Assembly (NCBI GenBank): GCA_028564925.1
Contig: CM053026.1
Coordinates: 639,120,967 to 639,184,966, forward strand
Direction: 5' to 3'
Length of the DNA stretch: 64,000 nucleotides
DNA from: Lithobates sylvaticus
Taxonomy: Eukaryota > Chordata > Amphibia > Anura > Ranidae
Shown one piece after another: positions 12,218 to 24,100 of the stretch (within the stretch, counting starts at the first letter, position 1; each line of letters starts with the position of its first letter). The translations under genes were made by a program, and so were the position numbers. The notes below the pieces were generated by a model, which did not search any database, was not told where the DNA came from, and worked only from the letters and a program-made list of their open reading frames with translations.

Positions 12218-12739
12218 AGTGGAGTTCCACTAATTTTTTTCACTTGCTCTAAATCCAATCCCCATACTCCATTTGCTTTTAAATGGTAACTTTTTTTTTC
12301 TAAATACAAAATACCTATAATTTATGATTTTCTGGAGCACTTCTTGGTCCCTCCACCTAGGCGATTACATCATTAGGCTCTTCCCAGGGACACCTGGGAT
12401 ATCGGCGTCATGTATCCCAGGAGTCCTTGGGAGTCACCTAATACCGAAATCTCACGCTATTTCCCATCAGGAAATGAGTAGAACGAGCTCCACGCGATAG
12501 CATTACTGCGCAGGCGCAAGATCGGGAGGTGCATGTTGGGTAGCCAGCTACACCAATTCCCAGAAATAGATACAGGAGGGCTTCAGAAGCCCACAGTGGA
12601 GATGACCCTGCCAGCTTCCAAGATCCAGGTACTTTTATTGAATTTAAACAAAAATAAAAAGGAATACAGTGATAACACTATCTAAAGACTGCAGTGGAGT
12701 CTTAAAAAAGAAATTGAATTGGGGGACTGGAACTCCGCT
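12218..12739. mobile_element. TTAA-flanked element (GGAGTTCCAC family)
   Basis: TTAA at 12214-12217 and 12740-12743; ends AGTGGAGTTCCACTAA and, mirrored, AGCGGAGTTCCAGTCC. Interior carries hairpin-forming GGAGTC/CCTGGGATA-type sequence and an A/T-rich right part. No coding content. Confidence 0.8.
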
Positions 12740-13016
12740 TTAACATACAATGTACCACTCAAGCCTTGGGATCTTTCACCATTTGCTAGGACAAACAGTG
12801 TACACATCTATTTTAAAACTGGTAGTGAGATCTGTAAACACAGAGCTAGGGTTAATTATGGTAAATAATCCTTAGGAGGCTGGGCTGCAGGACCAAGTAC
12901 ACAGAGCAGCCGGAGGGTCATCAGGAGCTGGGTACCTAAACCCAGAAGAAGCAGAAAGCTCCCATTAGTGAAGAGGGCCGAGATGGTGGCACGGGACCTG
13001 ACCTTTGTCACGTTAA

Positions 13017-13432
13017 AAAGGAAGTAAAGCCTATTTAAAAAAAAAAGGAACCTGCAAGGCAAAGGCATAATGAGCTAGTATGCATAGTAATGACTTACCT
13101 GAGAACGAAGCGTCCCTTATCCACGATCTTCTGCGCCGCCATCAAACCCGGAGTGACTTCCGGGTCTCGCCGCTCCAGTGCTGTCATTCGCTGGGGCGGC
13201 GATGACGTCACTCTCGCATGCGCACGAGAGCGGCATATTGCCGTGATCTCGGTATGCGCAGTGCGCCTGCGCGCCGCTGTCTACGGCGTATGCGCCGTAG
13301 ACATCGGTGCCTTTTATTTTCTAAATATCTCCTACACCATGTAGGTTTAGGAGATATTTATTGGACCTACAGGTAAGCCTTAATCTAGGCTTACCTGTAG
13401 GTCAAAGTGGTTTGTAAGGGTTTACAACCACT
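13017..13432. mobile_element. TTAA-flanked element (AGTAAACC family)
   Basis: TTAA at 13013-13016 and 13433-13436. Left AAGGAAGTAAAGCC; right end mirrored AGTGGTTGTAAACCC. Contains the hairpin GGTAAGCCTTAATCTAGGCT shared with 7095 and 32125. Confidence 0.75.
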
Positions 13433-13436
13433 TTAA

Positions 13437-13790
13437 AGCAGTTTTAAAGTCAGAAGGTTTTTTTATCCTAATGCATTCTATGCATTAAGATGAAAAACCT
13501 TCAATGTGCAGCAGTCACCTCAGGCCCCCTAATACTTACCTGAACCCATCTGGACACAGTGATGTTGCACAAGAGTCTCGGGCTCCATAGGCTTCTTACT
13601 GCTGTCAATAAAAGACAGTGAGCCAATGAGAAGAGAGAGGGGCAGGGGCAAACCACAGCTCCGTGTCTGGATGGACATACCAAGCAGCGGCAAGGGACCC
13701 GAGAAGAAGAGGATTGGGGCTGCTCTGTGCAAAAGCACTGCACAGAGCAGGTAAGTATAACATGTTTGTTATTTTTAAATGGAAAAACAG
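13437..13790 (+). mobile_element. Probable TTAA-family element, left end only
   Basis: Begins right after the TTAA that closes the previous element, with AGCAGTTTTAAAGTCAGAAG, followed by an imperfect palindrome around CTATGCATTAAG. The right end was not located, so the end coordinate is approximate. Confidence 0.45.
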
Positions 13791-13999
13791 TAGATTGCAA
13801 TAAGACAACACTCTATTTGCTGGGTGGTTGATAGGAATTTGGAAGATAAGCTAACAATACAGGTGGAGGTGGGAAAAAACATGGGGAGGAGTAAAGTTCC
13901 TCTTCCTGTTTCAATTATTTTTATTGGATTGCAGAAGGAAAAATACAATAGAATATACTGAACAATAAACATCTGTAGTTGTATATTTATACTTAATAT

Positions 14000-14620
14000 T
14001 TAAATAACATTTAATCAAAGCATAAATATTTTAAACCTAAGGTATTTTATTAGCTAAACTTTTCAAATTTAGGAGGTTTACCCAATTCAGCTGGAAATTT
14101 TTATTTCAGAAAAATAGACCACAACAACAAAAAACCAATACCAATATAATACCAAATTAAAAATAAGGAGAGAAAAAAGATATAAGAGAAGAAAGAAGAA
14201 AATAAGAAAAAAAAGGGACAGGGAAGATTCCATTTTTAGATTTGTAATATAAGTTAACCAAGGATCCCAAGTCTTTTCAAACATTTAAACTTTAGCATTC
14301 AAGATAGCAAAAAGTTTTTTGTTTATTATTATCCATGATATTTTGGCCTCAACTATTTGAATGGGATAGAACGAGACTTCCAGGATCTGGCTATTGTAAT
14401 TCTTGCAGTTATGAAAATAAATTGAATTAGCCTTCTGATGCGACCTGGACTTCCTTTTATGGGTTGATTCAGTAATGCCTGAAGAGTAAATTTTCTGAGA
14501 TTAATCTCGGTTGAAGGGTATATTAAATTATATATTCAAGAATCTTCTGACCTTTGGGCATGTCCACCATGTATGATAGGCTGTACCCTCTTGTCTGCAT
14601 CCCATGAAGCAATTTGGGCT
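14000..14620 (-). pseudogene. 3' fragment of an L1/Tx1-like LINE (ORF2 C-terminus)
   Basis: Minus-strand translation in broken frames gives ORF2 C-terminal motifs: HTWWTCPKVRRF, then GRIRRLIQFIFITARITIAR, then KISWIIINKKLFAIL, then TWDPWLTY. This order matches the end of L1/Tx1-type ORF2 proteins. Reading frame is lost several times, so this is a 5'-truncated dead copy. It ends in an A/T-rich 3' region. Coordinates approximate. Confidence 0.65.
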
Positions 14621-14649
14621 TAAGTAAAACATTAAGGGCCTATTCATGC

Positions 14650-17600
14650 CAGTGGGCAAGAGTTATGGTGTGCATTGTTCCATTGTTACCACGCCACCTT
14701 ATCTCTGAGTCTACTGCATCCTCACTGGCCAAGGTCACAGCACAAAGTCATCTTACAAAAGGCTATACTAGTTCTATTTAAGATAAATTATAAATACAAG
14801 ATGAATTCATTTTCAGGCTATGTACGTTTGATTCTTATATAGCATTAGCAGCTTGTAATTAAGTTGAAGTATGGTCTTGAGGTATACTACTATTACAGCT
14901 TCACTATACTATACCACTATCTACCGACAACCCAAAAGTACAATTACTGTGTACATGAGATGGCAGTTCTCGGTCAGAGGGGCCAAATGTTAGCTTTCGA
15001 AAAAATAGTGCTCAGGTGTGCGATCACTAGGGATAACAAAATCCGCCTGGGTTCAGTCCATAAACAGTTTTGTAAATCCTTCTTGACGTTCAAAGTTTGT
15101 GGACTTTGCAGCAAACCCCATAAAATCTTTAAGAGGTAGATCCTGTTTTTCTGTATTGGCAAATTGTACAACTAATATGCAAGCTAGGGTCAAGTAAAGG
15201 CCACAGGAATCCATTGCCATGGATGACATACACCAATCCCTAATTTAAAAAAATAAATAAAAAAAAATGTAATTCTGCCTACACAGAATAGTCATCTCAG
15301 CTTAACACACTGGAAATATGGCTGCTGTAGGCTCTCCTTTTAATAGAAATAAAATAAACTTCAAATTATCCTTTATTGATTGATTTAAAAGTATTGGCTC
15401 TGACAGAGCTGATGTGGGCAAAGGCTGCACTACATTATAGTTTGTTCTTTATTTATGATAGTGAACCTTCAGGCTTTATGTGTTAAAGTTTGTGATTCAT
15501 GAACTTCACAAATCCTGGAGATGTGCTCTGAACCCATGGTACTGGAGAACTGAACCTTAGCCCTAGTGATTACCAGGCTTTTCCATAATAAGGCATGGCC
15601 AGCAGATGCCTGTGCTTACCACCCTCTCCCAACTTCTCTAAGGTGGGTCAAGCTTCATGTTTAGGAATGATACACTACTAGTATATCATGGTCAGACGAT
15701 GCCTACATGTCTGGCCAACCTCTAGTGTCTATGAGCATCTTTATACATGAATAGAATTCACATTAACAAAATATATTGTCATTGGTTTAGATAAGTAATG
15801 TTTTGTCATGGCCCTAAAATGTTCTACTTGCAGATGAAAAAAATGTGTTATCTGTCTTTGATATAAAAAGGTTATGCGTTTCTATTTTAGTGTCGTTTTA
15901 CTGATTGTTAAAAAGCAGTGAGAAAATGAACACATCTTTCAGGAAACTGCTAATGGTTTTGTACATCGATTTTACTCATTTATAGACAGCAATATTAGCC
16001 TATAAAAGAAGTGAGCAGGACGGCGTTTTCCAACTACTGTGCATAATAGGAGAAAATAAATAATAAGATGTAACAAGAGAACTCACGAGCTATGGAAAAC
16101 GATGGAGACTTGTTTAGCTTACAAGCTCATAAAGATAAGGTAGATGGGCATTTTATGGCTTCATCAAACACCTCTTCTAAAGATTACTACACTCAGTATG
16201 TGAATTGTGAGCAAATCTCACCAGCGATCTTAAGATCTGTCTCCTTTACATATACAGTTTTGTTTTACCAAAGTTGTTGTTTTGCTCTTCCAAACCGGTT
16301 TTATATTTGCAAATAAAACCTCAGTGAAGCAGTGAATTTTACTGTTAGCTGCCCTTTTATATTATAGCTGCAGGGCCATGACTTTACGTACTGATGCACC
16401 AATCCTCTCTAAGACACTGGCCTCAAAACTGAGCACTGGGTTTAATAGCCGTTGAGTGCTCATTGATGCCTGGGGCACATACAAAATATTGGGATAGCTG
16501 GTTCAATACACCTAAGCAGGATCTGACTGCTTCTCTTACAGGGGGCCCCCACCTTAAGAGTGTGCTGAAGTAAGCCATTTCATAAACCTGCAACAGCCCT
16601 AAGACAACCATTCTTCAATGAAGAATAAAAAAAGCTCTCAAGAATATTTTGCTGAAGTTTAATAAGTGTAATTGGACAAAGGAGTAGTTGAAGGCTAACA
16701 AAGTTTAGATTATGTGCACTGTTATGCAGGGCTGTTTCTATTTACTGTGGTGTCTGAGACAATCCTGACCAGCTGCCAACCTCTCCTGACACTATTGACT
16801 CATCTAGCTAGTATGGCGCTAGACCATCCCAAAAACTCTTCCTTCTGTTGTTTCCTTAGGATTCATAAAAGGAACAAGTAGCTAGGATATCATGAGGCAT
16901 GGCACCTGATAAAAAATCCTTACTCTATTACTTAATGGTAGGAAAAGTCCTGCTTGTAGGTAGGGTGCAGCATGTGCGGCGGCAGTAATTAACACAGTCA
17001 GGGGCAATGTAAAGCTTGTATTGAAGTAATGCGGCAACAGTTGGCAACAAACCCAGTGGGAAGGCTATCCAGCCAGGTGCACTCACAGTTTCCAACAAAG
17101 TGAAGCAGCAGATTCCAGCCGGACTGATAGTGTCTGTTAAAAGGGGGCAGAATGTTACCTGGCCATCTCGTACCAAATCGGGATGGTGTCCAGAAGAGAT
17201 GCAAGCCTACACTTTTCCTCCTCATCAGGAGGGGTACTATTCCCTACTCAACCAACTCGCTAAATGCATGGCAAACATGGGAGTTAGGGCCTTGAAAATT
17301 ATCTGCCTGACCCAAGATGGTGGCCAGAGTCACATTGAGCCGCAGTGTCCAATTAGGTCACCTCCCCAGTGACCCAGCAAAACTATAGAGGAATCATGTT
17401 TCTCCTGACTTCCTCTCCAACTGCAGTGCCGCTGCAGATAGCACCACCTGCAGTGGAGAAAGCAGACTGCACCTGCCTAAATGCTAGTAGGAAACAAAAG
17501 CTCTGTGGTCAAAACAATTTAGCATTCCTGAAAATTCTGTACAGTCCCTTCAAGGACTACATAAAGACTGTTCACTTCAGAGTCTAAGACTGGCCTTCTG

Positions 17601-17945
17601 ATTATCAACATTTGTTTAATGATCACTGTCAATATGTTCCGATTCCAGCTGAAATTATTTTCTGTATGAATTCTGTTCTTCTAGATCCACTAAGCACTCA
17701 ATCTGCCAAAATGCTCCAGCATGCTGAAAAAACATACACCACTACTCATGTTTTGCTACTGCCAAACCAATCACATTGCCCAACTGTTTGACTATATTGT
17801 ACCTAAAACAACCTTTCGCAGCCTATCTCCTTCAGAGGAACCCTTGAAATAATTTACAGGCCTCCAAAAAACAATTGGAGGGAAGTGGGAAAATGCCAGG
17901 AGGAGTAGGGCCTCCCTAACTGTTGTTAATTCTTGGATGTATACG
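14650..17945. other. Long stretch with no recognised gene or element
   Basis: About 3.3 kb of mixed composition, including 16928-17590, which has several open frames of 70-90 codons on both strands but no known domain. A 74-codon frame at 16092-16316 also matches nothing I recognise. Could be host intron or intergenic DNA or an old unrecognised repeat. Confidence 0.4.
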
Positions 17946-18502
17946 GAGGAGCACCTGGTTCAAAATGTCATATCACTTGAAGGACTTTTGAAAACAAATC
18001 ATGGTTAAGATCATTAAATACAACCAACACATTTTAGGGACAAATGCTCCCTCTTCTTCAGGGCTTGAGTGGTCAATGATAATAAAACCCCAACAGATTG
18101 CACTAGGGCAGTGATGACGCACCTCAGCACCCCAGATGTTTTGGAACTACATTTCCCATGATGCTCATGCACTCTGCAATGTAGTTAAGCATCATGGGAA
18201 ATGTAGTTCCAAAACATCTGGGGTGCCAAGGTTAGTCATCACTTCACTAGGGGATCTGTTCTGAGACCTGTTGAAGACTAATGGCATTAAAGACAGCCAG
18301 CTGAAGATGTTAGTCTTCATCAAGCCTTAACACAGGTCACCAGTGCAATCTGTTGTGATTTTAATATTAACATCAGCTACTTAAACTCTGAAGAAGGGGG
18401 AGCCTTTGTCACCTGAAAATGGTTGGCCGTATTTGCTCTTATCCATTAAATGTTCCAAAAGGTGCCTTCAAGTGAAATTAACTTTTGTACCAGGCGCTCC
18501 TC
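17946..18502. mobile_element. Foldback element with long imperfect arms
   Basis: The left arm from GGAGCACCTGGTTCAAAATG (about 17948) to CAACAGATTGCA (18102) mirrors the right arm from GTGCAATCTGTTG (about 18342) to GTACCAGGCGCTCC (18500), about 155 bp with mismatches. The centre contains the hAT MITE 18109-18244 and AGACTAA/TTAGTCT hairpin sequence. No target duplication resolved. Confidence 0.65.
18109..18244. mobile_element. Palindromic hAT MITE, TSD CACTAGGG
   Basis: Near-perfect palindrome: ACCCCAGATGTTTTGGAACT mirrored by AGTTCCAAAACATCTGGGGT. Starts CAGTGATGACGC. Flanked by CACTAGGG at 18101-18108 and 18245-18252, an exact 8-bp duplication. A second copy at 31969-32104 has the same flanking 8-mer. 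Confidence 0.9.
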
Positions 18503-18512
18503 AATAACCATC

Positions 18513-19162
18513 CAGGGCTGGTGCAAATATTTTTGACACCCTAGGCAAAACCTAATTTTGCCGCCCCCCTTGACTCCACCCCTGCCCTGCCTTTTCCCTG
18601 CCCATGTAAACCCCACCTTTTTAACGAAGCACCCATAAAATGCAGCCCACCAGCGCCCATCAATGCAGTCTACCAGCGCCCATCAATGCAGCCCACCAGC
18701 GCCCATCAATGCAGTCTACCAGCGCCCATCAATGCAGCCCACCAGCGCCCATCAATGCAACCTACCAGCACCCATCAAATGCAGCCTACCAGCGCCCATC
18801 AATGCAGTCTACCAGCGCCCATCAATGCAGCCTACCAGCGCCCATCAATGCAGTCTACCAGCGCCCATCAATGCAGCCCACCAGCGCCCATCAAATGCAG
18901 CCTACCAGCGCCCATCAAATGCAGCCTCACCAGCGCACATCAATGCAGCCTCACCAGCGCCCATGACATTTAGCCTCACCAGGACCCATCAAATGCAGCC
19001 TACCTGTGCCCATCAATGAATGTTTGGTGGCTGCCTGCTGATGCTGAGACATAGTTGCTTGCTGCAGAGAGAAGAGAGTAGGAAAACCAGTGTCCGGCGC
19101 CCCCTAGGCAGCATGGCACCTTAGGCAGCTGCCTAGTTTGCCTAGTGGTAGCACCGGCCTTG
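18513..19162. mobile_element. hAT-like element with internal minisatellite, perfect TSD
   Basis: Flanked by TAACCATC at 18505-18512 and 19163-19170, an exact 8-bp duplication. Ends are CAGGGCTGGTGCAAATA and, mirrored, CAAGGCCGGTGCTACCACTA, with CTAGGCAAA near both. The interior is mostly a 23-bp minisatellite, so the element is non-autonomous. Confidence 0.9.
18640..19018. repeat. Minisatellite, 23-bp unit
   Basis: About 16 units of the type CATCAATGCAGCCTACCAGC plus GCC, with one-base length variants. The Gln/Pro/Ala/His-rich frames are repeat artefacts. Confidence 0.9.
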
Positions 19163-19389
19163 TAACCATCCAAACATTTATTGTCTTGTGCATGCTTCCT
19201 TTGTCAATATCAGAGCACCCTAGGTCCAGAACAGGGTTCACCTATACTTTATTTCAATCATAAATATGCTTTTTTGAGGAAAAATCACTTCATGGTAGAT
19301 CAGTCAGAACCAGCTATCAACTGTTGATCCAGCAATATAACACACACACCAAGGGTCCCTTACAGAGATGGTCAGAATGCTACCCTTTA

Positions 19390-19691
19390 GACCAGCCATA
19401 GACAAAGCAAATTTCTTTCCTGCAACCAAGGGTTGGCAAACACTGACTGTGTTAATGGAGAATCCCTCCTATGGAACCATTGTGTTCTCCTGGAGTAGGA
19501 GGGAGAATGGCAGCCCCGCTGGGAGAACACAGTGATTATTGCTAGCAATAATCGCATGTAAAACCTGGCAGGCTGGTTGTACCCAAGTTGATTGATCGAT
19601 CAACTTGGGTGCAGCCAGCCTGCCCATTCATGGTTCGAATCTCAGCTGATTCCCCTTGAACCGGCTGAGATTCAAACTGTCTATGGCCGGC
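19390..19691. mobile_element. Harbinger-like MITE, TTA duplication (CCATAGAC ends)
   Basis: Flanked by TTA (19387-19389 and 19692-19694). Ends GACCAGCCATAGACA and, mirrored, GCCGGCCATAGACAG. Includes the hairpin CCCAAGTTGATTGATCGATC. Partial relatives at 28268-28395, 29830-30010 and 47652-47971. Confidence 0.75.
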
Positions 19692-19694
19692 TTA

Positions 19695-21076
19695 CAGATA
19701 GTCAAAAAGATAATTGGTATCATGCAGCTGGCTCTGCCAAGTGGCTTTGGCTCCAGAACTTTGCAGGCACCATTGAATGGGTGGCCAGCCAGTCACAGTC
19801 ATCAAGGAACCCCTAGCAACCTCTGGAGGACCCTTAGGGCTCCACAGAAACCTGATTAAGAATTTCTGACCGAAATACGGCAAATTGTTGTATAATCTAT
19901 CAAAATGCAAGCTGTGGGTAGCATAAACCTAAATGCTGATCTTGCGTTATCTGTGAAGGCCAAGTCAAGAAAAGTTCAGCTTTCATTAAATGGAAGTATA
20001 TAATTCTCCATACTTCTCTATACATGACATTTAGCAGACAAGATTCAAATCATATACGTGAGCTCAGGAGCAATTTGTGCTAATCCTTGTATGAAAGGCA
20101 AGGAGGCTAGAACAATTACAATCTGCTCAGACAACTGGTTCCTTGTAATTAGGCAATATGAATACCATGTATATTTTCACAACGCGCAAAATAACAGATT
20201 ACTTAATACGTTAAACACTGTCTGCATTTCTGGCACTATTACAATCTTTCTTTCATTCCATGCCATGACTCTTTTTTCATTTGCAATTCCTAAACTCTTA
20301 TTGCACACAACCCATGGGATTGTCTATGTCTCTGGCTACATATTAAACAGGCATATAGGATATCTCAGCAGAAGATCAGTTAAGCAACGGCATAAATATG
20401 CTTTACATAAAGCAACCGCTGTGATTTAAAGGGGGTGGACTTTAATTTATTGCTCTGGAAATTTCCTGCAAGTTTTGCTAACGACACTGATTTATCATTC
20501 CATAGGTTACTCTCCTGTGGCTCCAGCTTGTGATTTGAAAGTCACAATTGGTGAAAATAGAAGTGTATTATGAATTTTTACAAACTCTACCACCGATTTT
20601 GTAAAAGGTATTCCTATATATTTGTCAGGTACATGTGCTTGTTTTATCTATGTGTTTATTGCTCCTCAACATACCATAGCTGAGAAGGTCTGAAAAACGC
20701 ACTGGAAAAACTCAATCTGTAATTTTTACTTCTGCTTTTATGGTTTTGCTGCAGCATGAACTATGCTTTTAGCCAACATGATGTAATACAGGGTGTGAGC
20801 GTGATCTACTGAGGGTTAACCTGTACTGACAGATACATGTAGGATGCCATTGTTGATCTCCTGAAATGCTAGTTGCCTTGCTGCCTCTGGCATAAAGTGT
20901 AATGTAAACTCTTAACAATAGATACTTCTTATTTGCTCCCTTTTGGTTTGTTAAATATACAATTGAAAGCGTTTTATTATATCTGCTTGTCAAGTGCATA
21001 AAAAAAAAAAATAAAAAAAAATGCTATTCATCCAGACAGAATTTTTGTGAGCTGATAGCTTCCTGTGTTCTCTGCA
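19695..21076. other. Unassigned sequence
   Basis: Contains a 123-codon frame (20058-20429) without recognisable domain or codon pattern; it may be chance. Poly-A near 21001-21021. No terminal repeats found. Confidence 0.4.
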
Positions 21077-21164
21077 GGCCGGTTCACACCACAACGGGTA
21101 CGTTTTCATGCATTTTTGATGCATTCTAGTCTTTTCCCCTCTTTTTTTACTTCATCTTAATTAA

Positions 21165-22153
21165 AGCGGACCTTCAGTAATTTTTTTCATATTTCCATCT
21201 ATTAAAGCGGTTCTGCACCCATTTCATTTAGTAAATCTCTTTGCCTTCCAAATCAGGCAAAGAGTACTAAATGAAATGTTTTTTTTTTTTTTTTTTTTTT
21301 ACTTACCTTGTAATTGATGACTTCCGGTCTTCTCTCTCTGCGGCAGCGGGCGGGGTCTCTGCGTCGATCGTCGTCACGCCGCACTGTCTCCTGGGATCTG
21401 GTGTCATTGATCCCAGAAGTCAGTGCGGGCATCTTCCGAAATCTCGCGAGATTTCGGCCACATCTTCCGAAATCTCCCGAGATTTCGGCCACATCTGCCG
21501 AAATCTCGTGAGATGTCGGCAGATGTGCCGTTACTGCGCACGCGCGAGTAACGGCGGTGCATGCTGGGCCATCAACAGTGCCTGTGGGGTTTCACATGCC
21601 CACAGGCAAGATGGACCCCAGCAGACAAGAAGAAGACAAGAAGAAGATGAAGATGAAAACCGGCGGCGATCGAGATGGAAGATGGAACAGGTAAGTCCCC
21701 CAATTGAGCTATATGCCCTTGGCATATAGCCCAAAAAAAAAAAAAAAAAAGAGTGCAGAACCGCTTTAAATCTTCTGCCCCTGTTATTTTAACTTTGGAT
21801 AGTAAAACTTTTTTTTTCTGCCAGTAAATACCTTATACAGCCCACTTCCTGTTTCTTGTCTGGTAAAAAGCCTAGGCTTATGACATCATGCACAGCTCAC
21901 GGCCAATTAGAGCTGCAAAGCTGGAGGTGTGTCTCTGTGTGTCTGCCTAAATCCAGGAAGTGAACAGGCAGCAGCTTCAGCTGCCCACAGTTAAAATGGA
22001 TGCAGTCAGACTCAGTGGAGGGAGATTTCTGCAGCATATTTGGCAAGTACAGAATCGCATTATATTTAAATAATATGCAAAGTGGTTGGAGGGAAGCTTC
22101 AGACGACGAAGATGTTTTTATTACAAATTATGTGTGCAGACTGCAGTTCCTCT
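21165..22153. mobile_element. TTAA-flanked element (CTTCAGTAA family), interrupted
   Basis: TTAA at 21161-21164 and 22154-22157; ends AGCGGACCTTCAGTAA and, mirrored, AGAGGAACTGCAGTCTGC. Carries the insertion 21206-21765. Apart from that insertion its left part follows 4590-4700 closely. Confidence 0.8.
21206..21765. mobile_element. TTAA-flanked element nested in the previous one
   Basis: Starts AGCGGTTCTGCACCC and ends GAGTGCAGAACCGCT, nearly perfect inverted repeats. TTAA at 21202-21205 and 21766-21769. The interior has repeated CGAAATCTCGCGAGATTTCG-type palindromes, a poly-T run near the left end and a poly-A run near the right. piggyBac- or Kolobok-type. Confidence 0.9.
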
Positions 22154-22157
22154 TTAA

Positions 22158-23148
22158 CCACTTTCAGACCGGACCAATTTGCAGCCAAAGGACCAGGCCC
22201 CTTTTTGCGATTCGGCACTGCGTCGCTTTAACTGACAATTGCGCGGTCGTGCGACGTGGCTCCCAAACAAAATTGACGTCCTTTTTTTCCCACAAATAGA
22301 GCTTTCTTTTGGTGGTATTTGATCGCCCCTGAGGTTTTTATTTTTTGCGCTATAAACAAAAATAGAGCGACAATTTTGAAAAAAATGCATTATTTTTTAT
22401 TTTTTGCTATAATAAATATCCCCAAAAAATATATAAAAAAACATTTTTTTTCCTCAGTTTAGGCCGATACGTATTCTTCTAAATATTTTTGGTAAAAAAA
22501 ATCGCAATAAGCGATTATTGATCGGTTTGCGCAGAAGTTATAGCGTTTACAAGATAGGGGATAGTTTTATAGCATTTTTATTATTTTTTTTATTAGTAAT
22601 GGCGGAGATCTGCGATTTTCTTTGTGACTGCGACATTATGGCGGACACATCGGACATTTTTGACACATTTTTTGGACCATTGTCATTTTTACAGCAATTA
22701 ATGCATTTAAATGCATTGATTTCTGTATAAATGACACTGGCAGTGAAGGGGTTAACCACAAGGGGGCAGTGTAAGAGTTAAGTATGCCTAGGGGTGTGTT
22801 TTTTACTGTGGGGGGGCGTGGCTGTCAGCTAGTGAATGCTGATCTCTGCTCCAATCACAGGGAGCAGAGATCGGCGTCACTAGTTGCTAGGCAGAACGGG
22901 GAGATGCTGTTTATCTCGGCATCTCCCCGTTCAGCTGCCCCGTGAGACGATCGCGGGGGTCCCCGCGGCGATCGAGTCCGCGGGGACCGCGATCGGACTC
23001 ACGGGGGTCCCGACCGGCGCAGGAGCGCGCCGCTCCCGGCGTGCTCCCGATGGCACGGACAGGCTAAAGGAGGGACTTATATATACGCCCTCCTGCCTGT
23101 ACGTGCCATTCTGTCGACGTATATCGTCGTGCGCCGGTCGGCAAGTGG
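22158..23148 (+). mobile_element. TTAA/CCACTT element, both ends present
   Basis: Begins CCACTTTCAGACCGGACC right after TTAA (22154-22157, shared with the previous element) and ends GGTCGGCAAGTGG before TTAA (23149-23152). AT-rich left half, GC-rich right half with strong hairpins (22841-22872 and 22894-22932). No coding capacity; no minisatellite in this copy. Confidence 0.85.
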
Positions 23149-23574
23149 TTAAGGACAACTAATTACATGTGCATTTCGGTGTATTTTGATGCATTTTGCC
23201 ACCATCCAGCTGAGTTCCTTACAGAAAAAAATGGAGAATCCTACTTACCTCCACTGTGAAGTTCGATAAAAGTGATCTCGCTGCGAATCCGCCGCAGAGA
23301 CCACTTTTATTTGAAAGTGGACCGCCCGCTGAAAAAGAGGATACCGGGGTTGGTAGCTAGCTGCTGCCATAACAACGATATCCCTCTTCAAAGTACTGAC
23401 CTATAACGACGGCGAGTGGTCCGTAAGTGGGTAAAAAATAAATAAAAAAATGTCCCCAAAAAAAACCCGCTAGAAAACGCTAATGGGGAAAAATGCTAAT
23501 AAACATTAAAAACGCTATTGCAAACTCACTGCAAAGCTACTGGCATTTTCATAACGTCCAGTGTGCATGAGGCC

Positions 23575-24100
23575 TTACCTAACCCAGCTCTTGCCTTACT
23601 AAACCTGGGGATAAACAATATACCCCGTCATTTTCACGTAGTTATCTCTCACATACTATTAGCAGCTAGAGTACCATCACTAGAAGCTGGAAGAATTCAC
23701 ATGAGCCTAAACCTTTGGAATCCATAGAGATTGAACAAACGAATGTTGTACATAAATGCTTACTGGCTGTTAGAAATAATAAAGCTTCTAGGTTCCTTAA
23801 AAAGCTGATACCCTGGATATGTTGGTATAATAATACGTGATGATATACTATTGCTTTACTATGGATTACCCATTGTCCCTGTTGGTGATAGAACGTTATA
23901 TGTACGGTAACTGATGTCTCTATTTTGATTTCTCTTTCTACTGTTCTATCATTGTATTTAGAAGATTTGACCACATATGTTACCTGGACCTTGATATTAC
24001 TACATGATACCCTGTACCTGGTCTAACGTTAGACCGTTGCTTTGCCTTGTAATGTACTAAAAACCTAATAAAAAAAGTGTGAAAAAATAAAAACCGATGC
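23575..24100 (+). pseudogene. 3' fragment of an L1/Tx1-like LINE
   Basis: Translation from 23576 reads NPALALLNLGINNIPRHFHV and then VISHILLAARVPSLEAG, the ORF2 C-terminal pattern of L1/Tx1 LINEs. Frame is lost afterwards and the typical tryptophan-rich end is not seen. It closes with an A-rich tail near 24060-24095. A 5'-truncated dead copy. Confidence 0.65.

Larger units (their letters stand above)
21077..23574. mobile_element. Possible outer Harbinger-like element holding two TTAA elements
   Basis: Left GGCCGGTTCACACCACAACG and right end mirrored GGCCTCATGCACACTGGACG are similar, and ATTTTGATGCATT-type sequence occurs near both inner edges (21115, 23184). The flanking triplets GCA and TTA do not match, so this outer unit is tentative. 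Confidence 0.45.

Noticed and set aside
16928-17590. Cluster of overlapping medium frames suggesting a gene
   Set aside because: Frames occur on both strands with no domain or codon bias, so chance or an old repeat is more likely.
18640-19018. CRISPR-like regular repeat array
   Set aside because: Units are contiguous 23-mers without unique spacers, inside a hAT element of a vertebrate.
20058-20429. 123-codon frame that might be a host exon
   Set aside because: No recognised domain, no convincing splice context and no similarity I can name.
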